NCBI GenBank assembly: GCA_946408825.1
Contig: CAMJTU010000036.1
Span: 1 to 42,062, forward strand
Reading direction: 5' to 3'
Length of the DNA: 42,062 nucleotides
DNA from: an uncultured Planctomycetaceae bacterium
GTDB taxonomy: Bacteria; Planctomycetota; Planctomycetia; Pirellulales; Thermoguttaceae
Under the pieces are notes generated by a model. That model was not told the DNA's origin and ran no database searches. It saw nothing but the letters and a program-made list of their open reading frames with translations. The translations under genes and the position numbers were made by a program. This document shows, piece after piece, positions 25,801 through 31,477 of the stretch. The stretch's first letter is position 1. Each line of letters starts with the position of its first letter.

Positions 25801-27211
25801 CTATTTTATTGAATTGCTGCGCGGTCATTTCGAGACCGGAGATCCGCACGTCGGCGATGGTAAGATTCTTGAGGTCAGCCTCGGAAAGAGACGCCGACTC
25901 AAGAGATTGTTCTTGGGGACGATTCTTTTCGACCCGTTCTTCGTCAGTTGGTTTTGTGTTATGTCCTTGGGGAGTCACTCGATACGATTCACGGAACGGT
26001 TCGTCAATTCCGTTGACGACGGTGTGATCGATTTCGGGTTCTGCGAGGAGATCAATAGGTTTATAATCGCTGTCTGCGCCGATTACGACTTCTTCGGTTG
26101 GACGAGAAGCGAGTAAAGGAACCTCGACGTTGTTTGGCGTCGCGTTGCTCTCTTGTTCAGGAAGAGGAGAGTTGAGAATCGGAAAATTCGTTTCGGGGAA
26201 GGACGCGTCGTCGGTTGTTGTGAGGGGAGCGTCGGCGCTGTTAGCGTTAGAATCGATATTTGCCGCCGTGGACGACGTTTCCGTGTTTGATAAGAGCGCG
26301 TCGAGTCCAGAGTTAATATTTGGCGTTTGCGCATACGGCAAGGTTGCTTCGGAGGTCGTCCTTGGCTGAATAGATTCGACGGACGAGTCTGAAGGAGAAA
26401 CGTCGACGTTGGCGGGGACGTCTCCAAGAAAGGGCGTCGCGGTGGGAAACTCGTCGTGTGCGATTGGCGCGGCGGCGCTCACGATGTTTGTCGGAGTCGT
26501 TGATTCTTGCTGAGGAATCATATTCTCGACAAGGTCCGCCTCGTCTATTGGGTATTCCGCCAACCCCTGATAGGGGGCGAGATAACCTTCGTTAGGGCGA
26601 TATTCGGTAGCGCCGCTTGTTTGCTTGATTCCGTTCGGCGCGTTAGGCGCAGCGTTATACTGTGCAGTCGCTACGACGTTTGGCGTAGCTTGAGGAATCG
26701 CGTTTCGGGTTCCAGATTGCCGAGACGAGGATTTCGACTGTGTTCGCTTATCGTTATTTTGCGGGGAACTGACGGCGTTTGTCTGTGTTTTTGTCTTTCC
26801 CCCCTCGTAGGTAATCATACGAACGCTCGACGAGTTAGCGGTCTCAGGCTTTTTCGCGAGCGCCATTTCGGGAAACCAGAGGTCGTCTTCGTCGATAGGC
26901 GTTTCGCCGTTGTCAGGATTGTTTAGATAATTGCGATCAAGGGCGCGTAACGCGTCAAAATCGCGAACGGTCGTTCCTGTCGCTTCCTCAGGAGTTGCGA
27001 CGTTCTGCGTCCTTATCGCATGAGCAGAGGTTTGCGCAAAGGCGATTCCAACGTCGACGCGAACGACGTTCAAAAGGAACGCTACGACGGAGGCGATCAA
27101 GAAGAATTTCTTCCGATTTTCGTTGAAAAGGCAAGGACAAACCGTCCTGCGAGCCGAGGGGCGAACATCCTGAGCGACGCCGCAGGGCTTGATGTCGGAT
27201 GAAAAAATCAT
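22895..27211 (-). CDS. bamA: BamA/Omp85 outer-membrane assembly protein with long insertions
   Basis: The product has 1438 residues, against about 800 in E. coli BamA. A long-N-region signal peptide lies near 37-60 (FFLIASVVAFLLNVV, then AFAQTSAHA). Residues about 62-440 are low-complexity (Pro, Thr, Ser, Asn, Gln, Glu). Five POTRA domains follow from about 446: TIADVRISG, RYVKVVGNRKIS, STKFVGNSVVS, NFTFNGNRVVS and VSDVVVDYVGSESR mark their first strands. POTRA 5 appears interrupted: after LRQSGYFND (about 830) comes a disordered stretch of about 230 residues with repeated RGQSP, and the last strand YDGTVLVKVQEGRTG returns near 1077. The 16-strand barrel (about 1085-1438) contains VSFTERNF, YDTRNHPYSP and YYGGGSQNLRGFEYR, the conserved lid motif. 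The last residue Arg follows a strand ending FTFNLSGS. The role is folding of outer-membrane beta-barrels. Confidence 0.93.
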   Translation of the reverse strand: MIFSSDIKPCGVAQDVRPSARRTVCPCLFNENRKKFFLIASVVAFLLNVVRVDVGIAFAQTSAHAIRTQNVATPEEATGTTVRDFDALRALDRNYLNNPDNGETPIDEDDLWFPEMALAKKPETANSSSVRMITYEGGKTKTQTNAVSSPQNNDKRTQSKSSSRQSGTRNAIPQATPNVVATAQYNAAPNAPNGIKQTSGATEYRPNEGYLAPYQGLAEYPIDEADLVENMIPQQESTTPTNIVSAAAPIAHDEFPTATPFLGDVPANVDVSPSDSSVESIQPRTTSEATLPYAQTPNINSGLDALLSNTETSSTAANIDSNANSADAPLTTTDDASFPETNFPILNSPLPEQESNATPNNVEVPLLASRPTEEVVIGADSDYKPIDLLAEPEIDHTVVNGIDEPFRESYRVTPQGHNTKPTDEERVEKNRPQEQSLESASLSEADLKNLTIADVRISGLEMTAQQFNKIVKTRIGAKFNQQRLEEDKRALLQTKQFIDVAVSTSWSPDAPDQVVVNFDLTPRRMMRYVKVVGNRKISKHDILEELALRPGESRMDPYEVENGRLRIIEFYKSKDYGEPHVEILRGDHPEDVGVVYLIDEGLKQRVLSTKFVGNSVVSSARLHSLVSTKPGVFYILGGAFTRERLDADVEKLLEYYRNLGYFDARIDREYEESKWFGGLGKDNAWVSVRYIIDEGPRYKIRNFTFNGNRVVSDAELEKELKVKKGSYYRFDEVEADRIALRYKYQDLGYVRADVTPNQIFTDEVGVVDIRYDINEDHRYRVSDVVVDYVGSESRTMTPVVLNMLDVKPGELLNGKKIRMSENTLRQSGYFNDKPTDGQLPEIAVVPDETKIYRLNKEGKAEVVHDSAKDKNTTEKNARHVEETTRGQSPKTQAVGAQETVARGQSPVTEAKRAGAYVPYEETKRQKNLSNVVSTNSLKVAPEYRSVAPNLDDATTLQPNTVVTPRRGVATQGSLVRGQTRQVPSGFSPTTTRETQASSGSYRPYDSTNLGSQFTDGLDYANGESANLLNSNASIDYNQSPSPRPVLSTDESSTPGFSDGVYGSIGKEILEPITPDEDEIYDGTVLVKVQEGRTGMFQASIGVNSDYGLVGNVSFTERNFNLFRPPTDLFRADGWNNAFRGGGQIFSIQASPGTSVQSYRASWDVPNVFNSKFLFGVTGLYGEHSFDEWFEARYGGEVRLGRQWTPRFSTTLNGGIYNVKIKDPAVPFVPDLNKVVGTNRMYNVGLTAAYDTRNHPYSPSAGFLLKGTGEVGLGDYNFPRVTLDGRYYKTLHKRVDGTGRWVLGLSSHLGWTGDNTPIYERYYGGGSQNLRGFEYREVTPRYLQTGFGVGGKFEFYNTVEFFVPVSGGDEFQLAFFVDTGTVAESMKKWGRYRVAPGFGLRFQIPMLGPAPLALDFAFPVCKDPNDVTEVFTFNLSGSR

Positions 27212-27309
27212 TGTCTTGTCGAACCTTTGCAGAGGCGCGTAGCGCGCCTGAGAACACGGATTTTACGTGTTTCTTACGACTTCGTATCAACACGCGCAAC
27301 CGTCGTGGG

Positions 27310-27342
27310 GCTTTCCGGCGGCGTCCGTGTCGCCGGCGAAGC
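27310..27342 (-). other. Hairpin in the bamA 5' leader
   Basis: CCGGCG and CGCCGG, with flanking GCTT and AAGC, form a two-part stem around a 10-nt loop. It lies about 100 nt before the bamA start and downstream of the promoter at 27369-27397, so it would be transcribed. There is no T-tract. Confidence 0.4.
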
Positions 27343-27368
27343 TTAACCCGATACGTTTAGGCTCGCCA

Positions 27369-27397
27369 AGACTACCGAATAAAGATTGACGAGACAA
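27369..27397 (-). promoter_or_regulatory. Candidate promoter of bamA
   Basis: On the minus strand TTGTCT (27397-27392), a 17-bp spacer, then TAGTCT (27374-27369). The same -35 hexamer is used before the PPi-PFK gene. The -10 is weak. Confidence 0.45.
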
Positions 27398-27486
27398 CCC
27401 GAATTTGAAAATTTCCCAACGTTACTCTGTATTCTTTTCAGAGGTACGGTCTGATTGACTTTCGTTTTTTGACCGCGACGTTTAAA

Positions 27487-27523
27487 GAAAAAGCCGTCGT
27501 CCGAGAGGAAATCGAACGGCGGC
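27487..27523 (-). terminator. Intrinsic terminator of the PPi-PFK gene
   Basis: On the minus strand GCCGCCGTTCG and CGGACGACGGC pair over 11 positions with one mismatch and one G-U and are followed by TTTTTC. It begins about 25 nt after the stop. Confidence 0.8.
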
Positions 27524-27547
27524 CTTTGGACAAGTAACGAACGTTAA

Positions 27548-28846
27548 TCAAGCTTGTTTTTGTCGGTCGGCTTGGGGAACGTATTCTGGCAAAACTTTGG
27601 AGGCGAAAATCGGTTCAAAGCGCGTCATGCGCTGACGACCGTCGATCATTGGCAAGGAGAGCATGTCTTCGCCGACAAGCGGTTTGAGATAACGTAGGAA
27701 TTCGTCGGAGACGTCGTTGCCACTCGGTAAAATCCACTCCTTGGGGAAGGTCCTTTCGCTATTGGCGACGTCTGCCAGAGGAGCTTTGTCGTAACGGACG
27801 TTATAGATAATCCCCGGTTCACGGAGAATCGTGGACATATAGCCGCCTTGGTCTGTCGCGGCGAGTTCAGCCGCTTTTTGACCCAGACGGTACGCTTCGT
27901 CGAGGTCGACAGTGGACGCGTATCCCATAGAATGCCGTTGATCGGTGCCTGGCACGTTGCAACGCGCCGCGCCACGTGTTGCAAGACCGACAGAGTTGAG
28001 ATAATTGACGACCGTTTGCGCGACAGTGATTTTACTGGCGCCGAAGTTTGCATGGCCAAACGAATCCTTGACAAAGCCGAGGTCGCCGACGTTGAACCCC
28101 TCGCTGACGACAACGACGCAACGCCCCGCCTGTTTCAACGTGGCGTTAACCTGTTCGGCAAGTTGTTCAAGGGAACATGGGGATTCCGCAAGATAAATGA
28201 GAATAGGATTCTCGCGTTTGGGATCGGCCATTCGAGCCGCGGCAGGGATGAAACCAATTTTGCGCCCCATCGCCTGAAGAACAAGAACCGGGTCGGCGGG
28301 GCATGAACCTTTATTTTCTTCATTCGCATATTGAACCATATGCGTCCAGTATTTAGCGGTCGAAGCGTAGCCCGGCGTATGGTCGATGAGTTTGAATTCA
28401 GCGTCGCCAATATCGTTGTCAATTGTTTTAGGCGCGCCGACTGCTTGGAGTTCGAGCCCGCGTTCAGCCGCAAGCCTCGCGATTTTATTCGCGGTGTCCA
28501 TCGAATCATTGCCGCCGTTATAAATGAAATAACCGACGTTGTGCGCTTTAAAAACTTCTACTACACGTTCAAAATCCTCGTTTTGCCATGACTTGAGCTT
28601 GTAGCGACACGTTCCGATCGACCCCGCGACGGGCGTGTATCGCAGTAGCGAGATTTCTTCCTCCGGTTGCGAGGATAGATCGAGAAGTTCTTCCTTCAAC
28701 ACGCCTTCAATTCCGTGACAGGCGCCATAGACGGTTCCAATAGCGTCAAACTCACGCGCCGCCTCTACGACGCCACGAAGGGTACTGTTAATCACGCACG
28801 TTGGTCCGCCGCTTTGAGCGACGACAAGGTTTTTACGAAGCGTCAT
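27548..28846 (-). CDS. Phosphofructokinase, probably pyrophosphate-dependent
   Basis: This 432-residue cytoplasmic PFK-A-superfamily enzyme phosphorylates fructose-6-phosphate to fructose-1,6-bisphosphate. The N-terminal loop is AQSGGPTCVINSTLRG. The donor-site motif reads YNGGNDSMDTANKIA near 110; ATP enzymes have GGDGS, and an Asp at the fourth place blocks ATP in PPi enzymes. The second marker is PKTIDND near 137, where ATP enzymes have PGTIDND; the Lys is typical of PPi-dependent forms. QAMGRKIGFIPAAARM and VVVVSEGF are substrate and effector-site equivalents. Donor choice is thus inferred from two residues and needs an assay. PPi-PFK reactions are reversible, so it may serve glycolysis and gluconeogenesis. 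It is monocistronic, with its own promoter and terminator. Confidence 0.9.
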   Translation of the reverse strand: MTLRKNLVVAQSGGPTCVINSTLRGVVEAAREFDAIGTVYGACHGIEGVLKEELLDLSSQPEEEISLLRYTPVAGSIGTCRYKLKSWQNEDFERVVEVFKAHNVGYFIYNGGNDSMDTANKIARLAAERGLELQAVGAPKTIDNDIGDAEFKLIDHTPGYASTAKYWTHMVQYANEENKGSCPADPVLVLQAMGRKIGFIPAAARMADPKRENPILIYLAESPCSLEQLAEQVNATLKQAGRCVVVVSEGFNVGDLGFVKDSFGHANFGASKITVAQTVVNYLNSVGLATRGAARCNVPGTDQRHSMGYASTVDLDEAYRLGQKAAELAATDQGGYMSTILREPGIIYNVRYDKAPLADVANSERTFPKEWILPSGNDVSDEFLRYLKPLVGEDMLSLPMIDGRQRMTRFEPIFASKVLPEYVPQADRQKQA

Positions 28847-28932
28847 CTTTAATTACGATTCCCTAGTCATTGTTACGAAACTTATTTGAACAGGACGAAC
28901 GAAAGGACGTTTTAACGCGCCTAACACGTCCT

Positions 28933-28960
28933 ATGATAACTTATTTCCCAGAAAAGACAA
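28933..28960 (-). promoter_or_regulatory. Promoter of the PPi-PFK gene
   Basis: On the minus strand TTGTCT (28960-28955), a 16-bp spacer, then TATCAT (28938-28933). The leader would be about 80 nt. Confidence 0.55.
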
Positions 28961-29145
28961 TCTGTTTTAGGGAGCGACTTCGATTATGGCGCGCTTTCTT
29001 TATGGAGATACTTTTAGCGGATTATATTTCCCTTTTTTTCAAAAGCGCCAGAAATAAAATATGAAGGACTGGCAAGAATAAGACGATTTTATAGAATACG
29101 TTGTATCGGCGTTTAAGGAAGATAGTTTTGTCTGCGTTGAATCGC

Positions 29146-29172
29146 GATATTTTACGAATGACGTAAAATATC
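29146..29172. repeat. Perfect 11-bp inverted repeat
   Basis: GATATTTTACG (29146-29156) and CGTAAAATATC (29162-29172) flank AATGA. No T-tract follows, so it is more like an operator or an RNA hairpin than a terminator. It is about 150 bp upstream of the regulator promoter and about 190 bp upstream of the divergent PFK promoter. Confidence 0.75.
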
Positions 29173-29324
29173 CAAAGAACGTTTGCGTATTTTAACTGAA
29201 GAGTCGAAGACTTCTTGACTACTTCCTTTCCCAGGTCAAACTATTTTCACATTTTTTTTGAATGAAATCGCTCTGTAAATGACAAACCTTTGTATCTACA
29301 GAGGTTAAGAAATTGAAAATGATA

Positions 29325-29352
29325 TTGACGGCCTTGTTAAAATCGTTATAAT
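29325..29352 (+). promoter_or_regulatory. Strong promoter upstream of the HTH-REC regulator
   Basis: TTGACG (29325-29330), a 16-bp spacer and a perfect TATAAT (29347-29352). The start is predicted near 29359, nearly 240 nt before the regulator's ATG. Confidence 0.7.
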
Positions 29353-29358
29353 TGGCCT

Positions 29359-29573
29359 AATCAGAAAAACAGGCAAAACAGGAAAAGTTTAACGTTCATG
29401 ATTTTTGGCGTTGCTTTGGCGCGTTTTGTCCAACGTCTAGCTTGACGTTATTGCATTGCGTAACGTTTCATGATTGCTTGAGTTCTGTCAGTCGTAGCGC
29501 CTCGCGCCGCGGCGAGTTGCGACGAATCGAGTTTGCGAATATCCAGCCTGTCGACGACGACAGGTCGTTTTTT
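29359..29573 (+). ncRNA. Candidate leader or small RNA of about 215 nt ahead of the HTH-REC gene
   Basis: The segment is bounded by a good promoter and a hairpin with a T-run (29547-29573). It contains the near-direct repeat AACGTTCATGATT (29391-29403) and AACGTTTCATGATT (29462-29475), a GC-rich hairpin CTCGC/GCGAG near 29500-29516, and a possible 15-codon leader peptide at 29398-29445 (MIFGVALARFVQRLA). It matches no RNA family I know. It could be an attenuating leader or an independent sRNA; neither is proven. Confidence 0.35.
29547..29573 (+). terminator. Terminator-like hairpin just upstream of the HTH-REC start codon
   Basis: CCTGTCG (29547-29553) and CGACAGG (29558-29564) with loop ACGA, then TCGTTTTTT. 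It ends 23 nt before the ATG at 29597 and just before the Shine-Dalgarno, so it would cut transcription of that gene unless it is controlled. Confidence 0.6.
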
Positions 29574-29596
29574 CCAGAGCGTAATGGAGTATATAA

Positions 29597-30193
29597 ATGG
29601 CTTTTAAAACAGTGTTTACAACGGGTGAAGCTGCGAGAATATGCAAGGTCAGCCAGCAAACGATTATTCGCTGTTTCGACTCGGGGGCCCTTAAGGGATT
29701 TCACGTGCCTGGAAGCCGTTTCCGACGTATTCCTCGCGAGTGCCTTCTCGCGTTTATGAAAGAAAATAATATTCCGACCGACGCGCTCGAAAGCGGCAAA
29801 CGTAAGATTCTGATTGTCGACGACAATCCTGATCTTGTCGAACTTCTCGTCAAGGTCTTTGAGGCGGACGGTCGATTTGAGACGCGAACTGCTAACAATG
29901 GTTTTCTCGCCGGAATGTTGGTGCGCGAGTATCGCCCTGACCTGATTATTCTCGACGTTATGCTTCCCGACATCAATGGACGCGACGTCTGTATTTTTGT
30001 ACGCAATGATAAATCTCTCGAAGCCGTGAAGATCATCTGCGTGTCTGGCGAGGTAGAAGAAGATAAGATCGACGAATTGATCAAAGCTGGAGCCAATGAG
30101 TTCCTTCCCAAGCCGTTTGATACGGATAAGCTCATCGAGCACGTTTGTCGACTCCTTGAGGTCGAAACCAACTACGGCGGCGCGAGATATTGA
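29597..30193 (+). CDS. Excisionase-type HTH fused to response-regulator receiver
   Basis: This 198-residue cytoplasmic protein is probably a DNA-binding response regulator. Residues 7-55 form a MerR/excisionase-like winged HTH (FTTGEAARICKVSQQTIIRC, then GSRFRRIPRECLLAFM). A receiver domain spans about 68-186, with acidic pocket Asp75-Asp76 (ILIVDDNPD), phospho-acceptor Asp120 (LIILDVMLP), Ser150 (CVSGE) and Lys172 (LPKPF), so it should be phosphorylatable. The HTH-then-receiver order is the reverse of classical response regulators and is a planctomycete habit. GGAG at 29586-29589 is 7 nt before the ATG. A soluble histidine kinase lies 145 bp downstream and is the natural partner. A terminator separates the two. 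Confidence 0.93.
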   Translation: MAFKTVFTTGEAARICKVSQQTIIRCFDSGALKGFHVPGSRFRRIPRECLLAFMKENNIPTDALESGKRKILIVDDNPDLVELLVKVFEADGRFETRTANNGFLAGMLVREYRPDLIILDVMLPDINGRDVCIFVRNDKSLEAVKIICVSGEVEEDKIDELIKAGANEFLPKPFDTDKLIEHVCRLLEVETNYGGARY

Positions 30194-30222
30194 CGTGGCG
30201 CGCTTGACGTTTGTGTACAGAC

Positions 30223-30250
30223 GCGCGGTTCGTGCGAACCGCGCTTTTTT
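30223..30250 (+). terminator. Intrinsic terminator of the HTH-REC gene
   Basis: Arms GCGCGGTTCG (30223-30232) and CGAACCGCGC (30235-30244) are perfect complements and are followed by TTTTTTGTTTT. Confidence 0.9.
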
Positions 30251-30338
30251 GTTTTATGTGTTCTAGCTTTGTCCCACTGTCCATTAGTCGAGCGTTTATC
30301 CTTAACGTCTAACTGCGGAAAGAAATGAAAATAGTGGA

Positions 30339-31136
30339 ATGGAAGAACTAACCTCGGGAGAGAAAACGCCTTGGGGCGCCGACGTTGATCTCGAAAAGCG
30401 TTTCCTTGACGCGATGGCTGAATTTGCCGCAGGCGTTGGGCACGAGTTGAATAATCCTTTGGCGGTTATCAGCGGACTTGCGCAGACGTTGCTCCATGAC
30501 GAAACGGACGTCGATAAGCGTCGACGCCTTTCTGCGATCATCGAGCAGACCGGACGAGCGTATGAAATGATAACGTCGATTAGAGCGTTCGCCCGTCCGC
30601 CTAGGCCTGAGTTTCGTTTGATTCATGCCGGCGCGTTTTTTTCGTCTTGGACGACGCGCGAGAGGGCGCGTTTCGAAGGAACAAACGTCGAATTTCGAGT
30701 TGACAGCGCGACTTCTTTGGACGACGTCGAATTTGAAAGCGACGAGGTCATGCTTTCGTCAATACTCGACGCATTCGGACGTAACGCCGCAGACGCAATG
30801 CGTTTTAAGAAGTTGCAATCTTTTCCGCATAACGCCGCCGATACGTTTTTTACCGGTCGAATTCTTTGTTTTGCGCAGTTATGCGAAGACGAAGGCGCCG
30901 AGCGACGACTTGTCTTTGGCGTCGAAGACAACGGCGAGGGATTGACGTCAGAGGCGCGTGAACTTGCATTTTCCCCCTTTTTTTCCGGACGTCAGGCAGG
31001 TAGAGGCTTAGGCGTTGGTCTTTCCCGCGCTTGGCGTTTCGCCGAAGCGCTCGGAGGGCGCGTTTTTTGCGAAGACCCTGTCGTCTTCCCGTCCGGATGC
31101 CGTCAGCGCGTCGAACTGCCGCTCTATCGTCGGTAG
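30339..31136 (+). CDS. Soluble sensor histidine kinase
   Basis: The product has 265 residues with no signal or membrane segment and no PAS, GAF or HAMP domain, so the sensory input is not visible. The HisKA dimerisation domain carries the phospho-accepting His35 in AAGVGHELNNPLAVISG. The ATPase domain shows the N-box RNAADAM, G1 VEDNGEGL, the F-box FSPFFSG and G2 GRGLGVGLSRA. It is a complete minimal kinase. It probably acts with the HTH-REC protein 145 bp upstream, although the terminator between them implies separate transcription; no strong promoter was found in the gap. Another upstream protein may supply the signal. Confidence 0.9.
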   Translation: MEELTSGEKTPWGADVDLEKRFLDAMAEFAAGVGHELNNPLAVISGLAQTLLHDETDVDKRRRLSAIIEQTGRAYEMITSIRAFARPPRPEFRLIHAGAFFSSWTTRERARFEGTNVEFRVDSATSLDDVEFESDEVMLSSILDAFGRNAADAMRFKKLQSFPHNAADTFFTGRILCFAQLCEDEGAERRLVFGVEDNGEGLTSEARELAFSPFFSGRQAGRGLGVGLSRAWRFAEALGGRVFCEDPVVFPSGCRQRVELPLYRR

Positions 31137-31477
31137 ATATTTTCGAACGATATTCTAACTTTATTTACCGTAATAGGTTGAGAAACTAACGACCTTGCGC
31201 CTTTAACGACGGTCTTCATGGTCGTTCGCCGTGACTTCCTGTTTCAAAAATTTCGTCAGCGCACAATAGAACGAATAAGTCTAAATAGATTTGAAACTAA
31301 CGTCGTCGTTAAACGTTTGGCGCGATTCTCTTGTTTTTTGACGGTTTGAATTCTGACGTCTTGTAGTTATCTTCGTAAAAACAGGAACGACGCTTGAGCG
31401 TTCGTCCCTGTCTTTATCTTCATGAAAGAAACTGTTACCGCTCGACGGTTTTCGTGACGTCGCATTTTAAATTCGCC
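31137..31477. other. Convergent spacer of 341 bp
   Basis: This lies between the histidine kinase stop and the SH3-like protein stop. Apart from the hairpin at 31377-31411 and a 6-bp AACGAC/GTCGTT pair near 31205-31226, nothing coding or repetitive is seen. Confidence 0.5.
31377..31411 (-). terminator. Terminator of the SH3-like protein gene (possibly bidirectional)
   Basis: ACAGGAACGACGCT and AGCGTTCGTCCCTGT pair with one mismatch and one bulge around TG. On the minus strand it is followed by TTTTTACG; on the plus strand by CTTTATCTT. Confidence 0.7.

Larger units (their letters stand above)
27212..27547 (-). other. Intergenic region between PPi-PFK and bamA genes
   Basis: This 336-bp spacer contains, in minus-strand order, the PPi-PFK terminator (27523-27487), the bamA promoter (27397-27369), the leader hairpin and the bamA leader of about 150 nt. 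No gene is seen. Confidence 0.6.
28847..29596. other. Long AT-rich divergent spacer
   Basis: This 750-bp region between the PPi-PFK and HTH-REC genes holds no convincing protein gene. A 64-residue frame at 28870-29064 is rejected because it overlaps the divergent promoter and looks random. It contains the PFK promoter, a perfect 11-bp inverted repeat (29146-29172), a TTGACT/GTCAA pair near 29215-29238, the strong promoter at 29325-29352 and a leader or sRNA ending in a terminator-like hairpin. Base composition is clearly more AT-rich than the genes. Confidence 0.6.

Noticed and set aside
28870..29064. 64-codon frame in the AT-rich spacer
   Set aside because: It overlaps the divergent PPi-PFK promoter, has no ribosome site and a composition like the random AT-rich background.
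30302..30541. Minus-strand frame across the start of the histidine kinase
   Set aside because: The sense strand has the complete H-box in this region; the reverse frame is a shadow.
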